Source of the DNA: Siphonodentalium dalli
Taxonomy: Eukaryota > Mollusca > Scaphopoda > Gadilida > Siphonodentaliidae
Direction: 5' to 3'
Length of the DNA stretch: 64,000 nucleotides
Assembly (NCBI GenBank): GCA_032622095.1
Contig: CP136068.1
Coordinates: 112,171,546 to 112,235,545, forward strand
Shown piece after piece: positions 33,721-45,480 of this stretch (position 1 is the first letter of the stretch; each line of letters opens with the position of its first letter). Position numbers and translations under genes: made by a program. The notes under the pieces were generated by a model. The model made no database searches. It was given only the letters and a program-made list of their open reading frames with translations, and was not told the origin of the DNA.

Positions 33721-34708
33721 CAGGGGCGGCGGAGCCGGGGGGGCACAGGGGGCACGTGCCCCCCCCCCCCCACTTTTTTTCCACAATTATGGGTACATAA
33801 TCTTCCAATACTAAATACATTGGAGAAAATAATTTTTGATTCCCAAGAAAACATTCCATTAGTAGACAAAATTGTGTTTAATCTTATCAGTTATGCCACT
33901 ATGGCTAGCAAGATAGATAGTTAATCCCTTTGTCAGTATTGACACTGTGTCTGAGTAATTGCCCTCTGGGAATTTAACTACAGACTTTGAGTTCTTTGTA
34001 GAGCTCAGGTCTTCTGGGGGCACCATCATAGCCATGTCTTGGATGCAGCAGCTTGTCTAATTAAAATCACATTCATCATACCAATCAAAGGTTTAAATTT
34101 GAGTGTCTTCAACCTGGGGTTTGGCAGGTATACAAGTTCATGCCAAGGTGGTCAAACTCCTGATATGAGATCACTTGCTATATACAATATCAGTTGATGC
34201 TGAGTATTCATTGGAATAACTTGACTATGATTTTTATCAACTCAGCTAATTCGTTATTACCGAGAAATAAGAAGAGTTAGAATACTTATTTTCTACATGC
34301 AAGTGTTTGTGTACATATATATTATAGTTGTTATTTAATATTCAAAGTTACTTGTGATTATTGTTTCTTCGATATCAATGGTTGTCGTATGTGGAGTGAA
34401 TTGGATTATACAGTATAGTGTATACTAATTTCGTCATAACATTTATGACAAAGGACGCAGGTTTTAGAAGTTGTATCAACGTCATAGGTCATCTTTCACA
34501 CATTGGCTGCAAAAATAAGTGAGTAGCAGAGTAGCATCATTTAAACTCTTTCTTATTTTCTACCTCCATAATGGTACATGCTGTAGCCACGAATAACATC
34601 ATACTAAACAATCTTTGCGCTGGTGCATATTGGAACAGTTTTCAATTCATTCATGTAGTATTTAAAAACAATGGTGCCCCCACTTTGTTGTCGCTTCCGC
34701 CGCCCCTG
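33721..34708 (+). mobile_element. Non-autonomous hAT-type element with CTTGCTCC target duplication
   Basis: 988 bp with ends CAGGGGCGGCGGA and, inverted, the same 13 bases at the right. The exact 8-bp duplication CTTGCTCC lies at 33713-33720 and 34709-34716. No transposase is encoded. It starts with a G/C-run segment (GGGGGGCACAGGG, then a C-run). Confidence 0.88.
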
Positions 34709-34848
34709 CTTGCTCCTGATACATTTAATGCCAATAAATGTACATTACAATTACAAGGGATCATATAATGAATTTCCACTCTGACTACGCCCACAGATAT
34801 CATACTCCACCAGTTTAAAACATAGGAACTCGTTGATGCTCTTACAGG

Positions 34849-35456
34849 CAGGGTCCGCGCTGGACCGAAATTTATTTTTGCCAAATAAGTTGCCAAATTA
34901 AAATATTGTTTGCCAAATTATTTTCGAATTTGCCAAATGCTATCCCTGATAGTACCATTATCTGCAACCTCAATTGAGTCTTATGTTTCGACACTCGTGG
35001 TTTGAACGACTTTTGATATCGATAGGAAAGCAGTTATTTAACAATTACACTCGCATCACTATTGTGGTTTATCGTACAAAAATAAAGTAGTCACCTAATT
35101 ATAAAATGGTCGAAGGGTTGCTTCCTCAGAAGGGCACACCACAAGAGGTTTAGCTATGTAAACACAACCGACACACTAAATACGGCTAATCCCTCCAATC
35201 CCTTGTTACTAATAACTATCAGAGTAACTGCATCTTAATATAAGTGTTAATTTTTCCTACACCATATAAAACACCACTAATATAATTATATTGTAAGAGT
35301 TTCCTGAAAAGAATTGTAGTGATTAATCAATATTTTTCAACTTGCTTGATGAATTAATAAGTGACTTGCCAAAACTTTTGCCAAATGAAAATAATTTTTG
35401 CCAAATGTAAATTTTTTTGCCATTGGCAATTTTGGCAAGTGGCAGCGCGAACCCTA
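34849..35456 (+). mobile_element. hAT-like element with subterminal TTGCCAAAT repeats
   Basis: 608 bp. The left end CAGGGTCCGCGCTG and the inverted right end TAGGGTTCGCGCTG match at 12 of 14 bases. The flanking 8-mers CTTACAGG and CTTACATG agree at 7 of 8. TTGCCAAAT recurs about four times within 100 bp of the left end and three times within 100 bp of the right end, the pattern of subterminal transposase-binding motifs. No protein encoded. Confidence 0.75.
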
Positions 35457-35464
35457 CTTACATG

Positions 35465-35869
35465 GGAAGTTTATAACATTGAAAAAACAATGCAGGTAAT
35501 ATATGTCTTAGATAATACCTGTTCCCTAATAATGTATATCACAGCAGCTGAAGATCCCAGCTCGATATTACATTTTCTAGATTAAATGATTTTGCTTTGC
35601 ATCGCATACAATCATGGAATTGAATTTCTTCCAGGTAATTAATGCAATATTTATTGCGATATCGCCTCACAAAAGTACAAAGTCATGCATCTCGAGTTGG
35701 AACCACCCCTACTGTGAAATGGAATATTATGTAACAAGTAATAACAAGAAAAATAAGATGCATGCATCAGGTCGCCCGTGAACTATTTATCATAGAATTC
35801 TTGTAGCTATCTATTATACATTTTGGAATATCTGTATGCATGTGTGTATGAATGCATGTATCTATGTGT
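35465..35869. other. No gene seen
   Basis: No supported ORF or element. Confidence 0.4.
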
Positions 35870-36191
35870 TTTATAGACTCGAACACTGCTCGACCGATCC
35901 GACTCGGATTTGGTATTTAACGTGTCAACTTGACCTCGCTCATAGGCATGTTTCTGGACCTTGACCGATCCGACTAAAATTTTGTGTGTAGGACTACTTT
36001 GATCCCGGGAGCAATATGGACGGGTCCAATTTCACGTGGGACCATGTACTCGAACGTGCTGATATAGGCATGTTTCTGGACCAATTGAATAATAGTTTGT
36101 CCAGACGCTGTATATACCGGGCACTGCCCATATGGAGGCGATCACAAAGAAATCCCTAAATAGCCCGAACGAAGTCGATTACATCAGCTAG
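35870..36191 (+). mobile_element. Possible Helitron-like fragment ending CTAG|T
   Basis: Ends with CCCGAACGAAGTCGATTACATC closely followed by CAGCTAG and then T at 36192. This resembles the 3' hairpin plus CTAG end seen in the elements at 52171-54212, but the stem is degenerate. The left boundary is a guess. GGCATGTTTCTGGACC occurs twice inside. Confidence 0.35.
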
Positions 36192-36499
36192 TATTATATA
36201 TTTCTAGATTTAGTTACAAACTTTATACCTGTATATTGTACAAAGAAATGTTTGAAAAATGTATCTATATCAATATTACCATAGGGGTCATTAAACATAG
36301 ATACGACGAAACAAAATTTTGAAGTGTGCATGTGATTGTGAGGAATAATAGGATCATAGGTAAATTTAATTTATGGACGCTTGTTAATTTTCATTGGACT
36401 ACATGTATCAAGTAAATTTTTATATTTCAAATGATGACAGGAATGCGGAAAGTTGAACTACCTAATTAATACTGGCTATCCGCATGAAGAGATATACAT

Positions 36500-36850
36500 G
36501 TATATAAAAACCAAAATAGTAGATGACTGCTGGCGACAATCTTTCCCAAAGAAATTCAAAGCATTCGATAGCTCCTATCTAGTGGTCACCGCGAAGATCA
36601 ATATCACGTTTGGTGACTATCAGATGAGGGATGTGGTCTGTACATGTGCTAAAGAATTCAGTCATGCAAAGAGTAAGATACAAAATTGCTGCCTGTGGTC
36701 ATGTTTTTTAACGAAATTCGGAAAAATTAGATTACTCTCATCCTGGTTATCCAGAAGATCATTGTGGAATCTGGTGACGATCGGACAAGGGATGTCGTCT
36801 GTAGGATCAACCAAATTATTTAGCCATAAAAATAGCAAAAATTCAAGATC
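36500..36850 (+). repeat. Dispersed repeat family E, second locus
   Basis: Two diverged units with GATAGCTCCTATCTAGTGGT, GATGAGGGATGTGGTCTGTA, AAGAATTCAGTCATGCAAAG and TTTTTTAACGAAATTCGG. The 154-codon ORF at 36453-36917 reads across this repeat and is not a gene. Confidence 0.7.
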
Positions 36851-37654
36851 AACTGATAGAAAGTGTTCCGTAACGCGACAGACATCGGTGGTTTTCACTT
36901 CACAATATTCAATCTGAATAAATGTATTTGCAAAGTCGCGCGGTCGGCCATTTTAAATCTAAACAATAATGAGTCAAGTTAGGCAACAATTTCTCTCCAC
37001 GAGTTCCTATACCAAATATGAACTATCATGTCTATTCAGCAAATTACATTGTGCACGGTTCGTGGATATTCGTCCCGATTTGATTCTATAACTGAAGGTT
37101 CCATGAGTCCCATTTATATTCAAAATGGTCGACCTTATTTGCAAACTGATACGACATGTGAACGGGTACGTGTGTATGTGATTAATCAAAACATGTGGAG
37201 CCATACTTGTGGGTGGGGTTGTTGGTGAATAAATGATAAGAAATTGCAACTGGGTTTAGTGTATAATTGCCACAACTGGGCAATAATAAAGGCAAAAACA
37301 TAAGTTGCAATCCCAAGTCCCAATCACAAGATTAAAACAATATCACAATACCGTGTGTACCGCAAAAATACCCGAGTACCAGCGGTACCGGTACTGCGTA
37401 CCGTTGAGAAGCCTGTGTGGAATTGTTGTATAAAAAACAGCACTACATGTATAAATATAAAATAAAACAGTGCTACATCTTATTACAGATTATTTCCACA
37501 TATAATCAGTGACTACAGGCAGTCTGACAAAATAAAGTTTCAGTGACACTCTATCCGAAGAGGGGGATAATTTCATCTGTTACAGTCAATGGAGCAATTA
37601 TGAATCTGGAAAGCTGAAATTTCTAAGTAATATTAGATATCGACATGACGCGAT
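36851..37654. other. No gene seen
   Basis: No domain-bearing ORF. Short GGTACCGGTAC-type palindromic text occurs near 37385-37400. Confidence 0.4.
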
Positions 37655-38040
37655 AACATATAACCTAAATGCAATATGGCCGCTGGCGACCATATTTTCC
37701 TATGAAATTCAAAAAATATTTGATAGCTCTCATCTAATAGATCAATATCAAGATAAATATGAAGTTTGGTGATGATCGGATGAGTGAAGTGGACTGTGGT
37801 CTGTGCTAAAGGGTTTAGTAATGCTAATAGTAACATCCAAAATCGCTGTCAGTGGCATGTTTTTTAACGAAATTCGGAAAAACTACACTACTCCCATATT
37901 GTTGTTATCCCGAAGATCCATATGAAGTTTATTAACGATTGGACAAGTAGGGTATACCAAATTATTGAATCATGGAAAGAATAAAATCGAAGATGGTCAT
38001 TGGCGCCCATGTTTTTCATCAAAACTCGGAAAACGTTGAT
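37655..38040 (+). repeat. Dispersed repeat family E, third locus
   Basis: Two units with ATATGGCCGCTGGCGACCAT, GATAGCTCTCATCTAATAG, TTTTTTAACGAAATTCGG and a final AAGATGGTCATTGGCGCCC. Diverged from the other loci. Confidence 0.7.
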
Positions 38041-39940
38041 GGCTATATAAGATTATAAGGACATCCAGTTATTACTCCATGTAATTTCTCTTTGATTACC
38101 ACGTGTGTAACACCTGCCATGCAGACCAAGAGCTCAACTGACCATCCGCAGTGACCTACATGTAGTTTATCTAAAAAGCTGCTGACAACTATTGTCATAA
38201 TAATAATCACACTGTCGGTACCTATTTGTTGCAAAACCAATCCTTCTCAAGTTCAATCGATCTTTTTCAAGTGGGTGGGTCACTCTTGTTACACAAGGCA
38301 TATATGGTTTCTGACTAGTGTTGAAACAATTATTTGACTAATCGGCGTCGACTCGATTATTAAACAAGTCGACGCTGAAATCCGCCAGTCGATTAATCTA
38401 AGCAAATCGGCAATATGGCCTACCGAATTCATAGAATTTACAGTTTCATGTTCGGTGCTGGGTGGCACCTCTCAGAATGCGTTCGATTCTTCTCTTATAC
38501 CGGACAATTCCGATATTCTAATTTTTGTTCTCAGGCTGGTAGAGGTGTATGATTGTGTATAAGGTGTATCCTGTTTATACTGTGTTATATTGTGTTATTT
38601 TCTGGAACATGCTATCATGTGACTTATTTCCACTAAGACAAGATACAATTTGTCGTATTTTGGATAAATTCTAGCACATTGTAAACTATATAGTTAATCT
38701 ATAGTTTAAAAATATATAAGACTACCATTAACAAAAGAGTGTGGGTTTTTTCATGGTTACTGATGATAGTTAAAGTGCAAGTTAAGATAACAAACAAGCG
38801 GAACTGTCAAACATTTCGACATTCAAGGACTATTTGTATGATGATCTAATTAATGCAGCTCATATATTGACTGTGACATTTTACCATTTTAATAAATATT
38901 TGTTAGCACAAGTAGCAATATTGGCTGTGGAAATATAAAAATGTACATGTGTGGCACGTGAAAATCAAGTTATGAACGTGCGATATGATGCTACCCGGTC
39001 GTAAAAGGGTGTAATCGAAATGCCTAATTTTTGCATACCAGTCACAACTAGTTATCTTGCACTTTAATTGTTAACACCTCTCCTTGTTCAACCGATTTAG
39101 GTTGTCTTTTGTTCATAAAATGATGGGATTGAAAAAACTGTTGTTAAGGGCATTTCCGCCCCGTTAACATTGAGACATGTATATTCGATCGATATATAGT
39201 TTCATCATTGCGTGGTCTTTTTTCAATCCCGAAATTTGTACCCAATATCGATATATACACCAGATTTATCGATGTTTTAATGACATTTGGCAAGTTATCT
39301 CCCTTTTTGCTGCATTCTATACATAAAAAATGCAAAACCAGAAAAGTTGATTTTTGTAAAACTGCTGTGGATGTTTCGACCGCACAATGAAGAAACTATA
39401 TATCGACAGAATATTTTATTTTTATAGACAAAAGACAACCTAAATCGGTGACAACAATATATATGAATAATAAAGTTTATATTTAAAAAAAGTAAATTAA
39501 TATTATTAATTAACAAAATTGACATAATAATTTCAATAATATTTTTATATTTAAAACAGTAAATTAATAATTGCCACTTTAAATTTAAATTTTATTAAAA
39601 TTTAATTTAATCGGCTTCCTTAGAAAGATTCTTACCTTAATATTATTATGTGCACTTTATAAACTTCATTGAGTCATCTTTGTCATGTACTGAGTTTGAT
39701 ATCTTTTGTTAACAGTTTATAAATCATGTATGTCTCATGATTGTTATTATATTTTATCACATAATTTGGCCATAAAAGCAGTTTCACAATTATCGGTAAT
39801 AGACACGTTTAATATCAGCGCGTGCGATGACGTCACGGCGTTCTTCAAATAACTTGCGATCACTGTAGTTTATGATTGTTGTTTTCGATGAATATTGCGC
39901 GTTGCTTCGGGTTTATTTGATCATGTGATAAAAGGTATCT
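38041..39940. other. No gene seen
   Basis: Mostly AT-rich. A patch of repeated GTCGAC/CGTCGAC near 38347-38385 may be a small TE remnant. No supported ORF or RNA gene. Confidence 0.35.
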
Positions 39941-39950
39941 CAAACTCGTT

Positions 39951-40062
39951 CTATTTTATACGTAATTTATCAACCTCGTCCACTAAATTCTATTTGAGCC
40001 TCGGTAAACCTCGGCTCAAATCGAATTTAGTGAACTCGGTTGATAAATTCCGTATAAAATAG
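39951..40062. repeat. Imperfect palindrome, about 50-bp arms
   Basis: CTATTTTATACGTAATTTAT and CTATTTGAGCC on the left pair with GGCTCAAATCG and ATAAATTCCGTATAAAATAG on the right, around a TCGGTAAACCTCGG centre. Likely foldback MITE remnant. Confidence 0.75.
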
Positions 40063-40224
40063 AAACTCATGTGAGAACCTCTATTTATGTGTTTATTATG
40101 ATTAAATAAAGTTATAATTTAAAATAAATGTATTAACTTTCTAAATTATTATTTCACAAAATACCTCAAATACCCCAAAACACAATAGTTTAGAGTCGCC
40201 AATTAGTTAATCCGATTACCTATA

Positions 40225-40720
40225 ACACTAAGCACATAGGCCGCTTACCCCTTTTAAATGGAGCCGGCCTTTTAAATGGAGCCGGCCGCGTACACTTTAT
40301 AGAATGAAACAACGAAAAGTTGACTAAAATCAACAAATTTGTGAATTTAAAAACAATTCAAACGTTAATGTTTCCCATGTCATAACCCGGACATATGTAC
40401 TAAATTTCAGTCATGTCCATTTATAAACAAAGAAGATAATGAATGCGACATCAAGTCCGCTTACACCTTTTATTTTGGAGCCGGCCGCATACACTTTATA
40501 GTGTGTTTCAGAACGAAAAAGTTGAATAAAATAAACAAATTTGTGAATTTGAAAACAATTCAAACGTTATTGTATTCCATGTCCCAGCCCGGACATATTT
40601 CAATAATATTCATTGAGAAACAACGGACCAAACGCCATATAACACCCCGTATACACCTTTTATTCCGAGCCGGCCTCGGCCTCGGCATACACTTTATAGT
40701 GTGTCCCGAGCTGGCCCAGG
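40225..40720 (+). repeat. Tandem repeat, period about 200 bp, 2.3 copies
   Basis: GAGCCGGCCGCRTACACTTTATA marks unit starts near 40278 and 40477, and a variant occurs near 40667. Units share GTTGAATAAAATAAACAAAT-like and AAACAATTCAAACGTTA segments and CCCGGACATAT. Confidence 0.75.
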
Positions 40721-41879
40721 TCGACTGGGGCGAGTGGGCCCTGGGGCGAGTGGGGCAGTTTCCTGCACCTTTTATAGGTGACGCCATTATCGTGAGCAAG
40801 CTTCCTTAATTTGCAGCAGGTATCCGTTTGCGCGTAGTTTAATTTAGAAAGTTCCCAAATTAATATCGTAAATAGAGCGACTGTATTTGACAGAGAAGGC
40901 CTCTTTTATTGATTATCAAGTTGCTATACATTAAAAAACGACAAATGCACATACCCGTTCAAGCGACAACAAAACCATCGTTACTTGGAAATGTAGTTTG
41001 GGCTAACATTTACAGAAATCCTCCACCTCATTTATTCCGACACACGCATCAGATGAAAAACCACCATCATACTGTCTGTGTGTGATTCATACAACCGCCC
41101 AAATTGGGCGAAACAAAGAATTAAATTACTACATGTGTTGTTTGTTCAATGTTATAAAGTTCCCTATCAGAACATGTCATAACAACTAAATGTTCCTAGG
41201 TTATCAACTGCATGGTGGAGTAAGATCTCTCGGCGTAAGCCTGAGTAGAGAATCGTGGCATGATCTATTGTCCATAGTTCTGGGTTTCATCGTAACTGTT
41301 TACCTCTCGCCACTGCTGTAACAATTACACCCCTTGCACTATAATACTATATATATTACGAAGTCAACGCTATGCTAGACGTTCGGGGGAGATAAGCAAG
41401 AGATATCCGATTTCACTAATACTATAGCGGAAGTGTTACTACTCCGTTGTGAATATTTGGGATATTGTGGAATTGTAACTGAGAAACTGAGAACTAAATA
41501 TTACCGGTACACAATTATGGTATAACACAAGAAACACTTAATAATTCATACATATATAATACATCAAACACCAATTCACATACATAGATAATTACTGGTA
41601 AAAAAAACCACCCACACCCTTGAGTATAGCATTAACGCAACCATAATTTATTTCATATTGTCACGTGTCTCCTATGATGTGAAGGACATGCCAGGCATCA
41701 CGAGAAAATTTAATTACATCTCCAAAACAGTCGCGATTGGTAGTACTATCACATAACAAACCGATACCATGAAAGAAGTCCGAACTTTTAAACTAATTAA
41801 TACTCCTATGGGTCAATTGACGATCGCGTTTTAAAATCCCTTTTAAAGATGTAACATATCCCAAACTAAGCACCATGCA
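40721..41879. other. No gene seen
   Basis: No supported ORF, RNA gene or bounded repeat. Confidence 0.4.
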
Positions 41880-42955
41880 GGCTTCGGTATTGAAGGACCG
41901 TTCACCTTGCAATATTTATCAGACGCGCATAAGACCACCAACAATAATAAAAGCCCAGGGCCATCCGGACACATTTAGGAATTATATAAAATAAAAAATG
42001 GTCTGACCTCTTTTTAACAGAGTCACTCAATGAATCTTTTTCAATGGGGGGGGGGGGGGGGGGGGGGCTATCAATCACAATCACACAAAAACAAGTTACT
42101 ATAACGTTGATTCGAGAAAAAAAAGATAAAAATAGGCAGATGCTAAACTGGCGTCCCATCACCCCTTTAATACATCTTATAAACTAGCCTTGTCATGCAA
42201 ATCGGATAGAATAAAACGTGTGCTCCCATCTATTATAATCAACTCGAATCAAACTGGGGTTTTAGCGGGTAGATATAAAGGTGACAACACCCGATTAATA
42301 TATGACATAATTCACAAGACTAATCACGAAAATAAATTTGGCCTACTACTCCATATCGATTTTGAAAAAGTTTTTGACACTGTTTCCTGGTCATTTATAA
42401 GAAAATATCTTGATATTTTTAATTTTGGAGATGCCATAGAAAAATAAACATCAATTTTGTACGAGACTGCAAGCTCATATATTCTGATTAATGGTCAGAT
42501 TTCTCAGAGCTTCATGTTAGGGAGCGGCTACCGCCAGGGTGACACGATATCCTCGTATATCTTTCTCCTCTGTGCCGAAGTTTTGGGGCTGATGATACGA
42601 CAAAACAATACAATCAAAGGGATTTTCCTCGGCGGTTCAGAATACAAAATAACACAATATGGAGATGACACGACGTTCATTCTTGAAGGTTCTGAAAATA
42701 GTAGCAAATCGTACTTAATACTGGACGAATTTGCTCGGGTATCGGTTCTGCGCATACATCCTGAAAATGTCAAGCGGCAGCATGGATAGGGATAGAGTCA
42801 CAAAATAAAATTAAACCTGTCTACTGTAAACACTTTTAATCTTCTAGGCATTCATTTCGACACAAATTTAACAACATAAATATAAAATACATTTATAAAC
42901 TCGAAGATATAGAAATTTGGAACACAGACTCCTGGCCCCTTTACACACTAAATAA
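41880..42955 (+). pseudogene. L1-like LINE ORF2 fragment
   Basis: Decayed reverse transcriptase on the plus strand, in pieces. NNKSPGPSG at about 41940 matches the RT motif before the fingers. After a G-run at 42044-42067 that breaks the frame comes LNWRPIT near 42140. Then 42190-42447 carries NSNQTGVLAGRY, DNTRLIYDIIH and IDFEKVFDTVSW, and 42457-42789 carries GYRQGDTISSYIFLLCAEVL and QYGDDTTF (YADD-box equivalent with Gly). A further LGIHFDT lies near 42845. The GxRQGDxxSxYxFxLCAE pattern is that of L1/Tx1-type RTs, distinct from the other LINEs here. Truncated at both ends, with stops and frameshifts: inactive. Confidence 0.85.
42044..42067 (+). repeat. Poly-G run
   Basis: Uninterrupted run of about 24 G inside the LINE fragment, likely a late expansion or an assembly-sensitive spot. 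Confidence 0.9.
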
Positions 42956-43390
42956 AAAGTTGCTAAATTAACCCCAAAAGTAGTTAATTTTTACTACTTT
43001 TGGTAGTTCGTATTCATCCCGCTACCTTGGGAGGTTAATTTTACTACCTGGCGGGTAGCTAAAAAATTAAATACCTTTGGTAGTTAAAATAAATACCTTC
43101 AGTGGTTGAAATAACTACCTCTTGGGGCTATTTTAACTACCCAAAGGTAGGCTAAATTTTAACTACTTTAGGTAGTGGGATGAATATGAACTACCCAGTA
43201 TTTATATTTACTACCTGCGAGTGGTTGGAATTTTTGCTACCTGCGGGTAGTTAATCTGATAACTACTATTGGTGGGAAATTATTCTACCTCGAGTGGTTG
43301 TTCTAGCTATTTTAATAGGTATTCAAAGGGGTCCAATCTAATCACTCAAAGTAGCTATTTAATCAACTTTTAGTGGATAATATTGCCTCT
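42956..43390. repeat. GGTAGT/ACTACC-rich low-complexity block
   Basis: ACTACC and GGTAGT hexamers recur in both orientations at 10-40-bp spacing, joined by TTAAT/ATTTT text, for example TTACTACTTTTGGTAGTTC and TTTTAACTACCCAAAGGTAG. The block can fold on itself at many scales. No family recognised. Confidence 0.6.
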
Positions 43391-43699
43391 AAAGATAGTA
43401 ATGACATGTGGACCACAAAATATGACAATGGAGAAAATAATTTCAATATTTATTCAAAATAAACAAATATATATAGTTCAGAGCATTTGTGCTTTTAGCT
43501 TAAAATAAATTGCAACACAAGGCCTCTTACCAGGAATAAGTACATTAGCCTACACACAAAAAAACAATGTAAATTTCGTTAAAATTTGACCAAGGGAATC
43601 TTATCAGACATCAGACACTGAAACTTATTTTATCTAAATAATTGATAATGTACCCAAAAGGGTTGCAATCTGGGTCGTCAAATTTTAAAAACAGCAATA

Positions 43700-44600
43700 A
43701 ACTGAAATGGAGTGTCATTTCGTAGATTCTGTTGAAATCACTCTTAAAGAAGCAAAATGAGCAATAAAGAGCGTTCCTTATCACATTAAAAAATATGTAG
43801 AAAAATTGCGGGTAACAATGCCTATGACCCCCAGATGACTAAGGGGTGGGGGTTTTCCAAAAATTATATAACCAATAAAGAGCGCTTCTAAACAGTTCAA
43901 AAGATATGTGTGGAAAATTGCACAAATGTAAAATAATGCATGGTTAATGTCATGGGATAGGTGCTGTGGGCATCAAATTATTGACAACTCTATCACACTG
44001 TGGCAGTGTCATTTCATCGATGATGTTGACGTCTTAAGGACGCAATAAAGAGCGTTCCTTATCACATTAGAAATTATGTAGGAAAATTGCGGGTAAAAGC
44101 GCCTTTGCCCCTCAAATGAAGTGTGGGGGTGGGCAAAACAAAATAACGTGACAAATAAAGAGCGTTTTTTATCAGTTCAGAAGAAGTGGGGAAAATTGCA
44201 CAAAAGAAAAATAATGCATGGTTAATGTCACGGGATAGGTGCTGTGGGCATCAAATTATTGACAACTATATCACACTGTGGCAGTGTCATTTCATCGATG
44301 CTGTTGACGTCTTAAGGACGCAATAAAGAGCGTTCCTTATCACATTAGAAATTATGTAGGAAAATTGCGGGTAAAAGCGCGTTTGCCCCTCAAATGAAGT
44401 GTGGGGGGTGGGCAAAACAAAATAACGTGACAAATAAAGAGGGTTTTTTATCAGTTCAGAAGAAGTGGGGAAAATTGCACAAAAGTAAAAAAAAATGCAT
44501 GGTTAATATCATGTGATTGATGCTGTGGGCATCAAATATTTAAAGATGCACTACTAATCAGCAATAAAGAGCATTTATTATCCACTTAATAGATGTAACT
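43700..44600 (+). repeat. Tandem repeat, period about 280 bp, about 3 copies
   Basis: GCAATAAAGAGCGTTCCTTA starts at 43761, 44042 and 44320 (spacings 281 and 278), with a shortened last unit at 44561. Units two and three are nearly identical; unit one is diverged. Each unit carries a second AATAAAGAGCG-like motif about 110-115 bp after the first and a G-rich GGGGGTGGG step. Confidence 0.85.
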
Positions 44601-45320
44601 TTATCCGGAGTTATATTGCAGCTGCTGTTTATCCCAGATACTGGGTCTTTATTCTATTCCAAAAAATGTCGTATTGGGACATTTTGATCTATTTTAGAGA
44701 TATTTATTTGTTCAAAGATATTTATATATAAACAGAAAAGTTCACTTTGTTGGCTTTGAAATACTAATGGGAGTGCATGAACTAATGGTTGTGTCGTTTA
44801 TATGGGGTTGTGGACTACACAAGACTCTATAAACAATTCCAAAGAACATACATGTACATGTTCAAAATATTGTTTTATAACTTTAACCGACAATAAAAAA
44901 GACGTAAGCACCATTCGGACATGATATCAGTCTTCAACCCAGAGAACATTGCGGGCATGGATTAGTATCCCTTGTCACCACTGGGCGGAGCCACTCTCCC
45001 GTATCATTCATTAAGAGCATCGAAACACCAGGTGCGTGGCATCCGAAATAGTATTATAGTCTATTTCATACCATTTCAGTTGAGTAGAGTCACAACAGCC
45101 CTCGCACCTCGCATAGCCATTAGCCAAAAGATAATTTTATAATTTTGTGTAGTCCACTTGAGGTAAAACACACCACTCTAGTTGTTATATGCAGTGAAAA
45201 AAATATTATTTACCAAATTGCCTTAATGTTTACAAGGAAAACATACTTTTTTGCCAACAATTGCACAGAGGCTGACATAATTTCATTATGATATTTAAAA
45301 TTTGGCAATGGATAAAAATA
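44601..45320. other. No gene seen
   Basis: No supported ORF or element. Confidence 0.4.
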
Positions 45321-45480
45321 ATACCCATATAATTTAACGAGATACAAGGCTTATTTTCACTCGTATATATAATTCACCAAATGGGGACCTTGCTAAAGCT
45401 TGGTTCCCCATTTGGCATTTGCTGAATCATACTCGCGAAAACAAACCTTGTATCTCATAAAACTGTATGGATATTCTATA
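45321..45480. repeat. Imperfect inverted repeat, about 70-bp arms
   Basis: GAGATACAAGGCTTATTTTC and CACCAAATGGGGA on the left pair with TCCCCATTTGGC and AAACCTTGTATCTC on the right. Foldback MITE-like; the centre contains AAGCTT. Confidence 0.75.

Noticed and set aside
36453-36917. 154-codon ORF
   Set aside because: It reads through two units of dispersed repeat family E and shows no domain.
42044-42067. G-quadruplex regulatory site
   Set aside because: A plain G homopolymer inside a dead LINE is more simply a slippage expansion.
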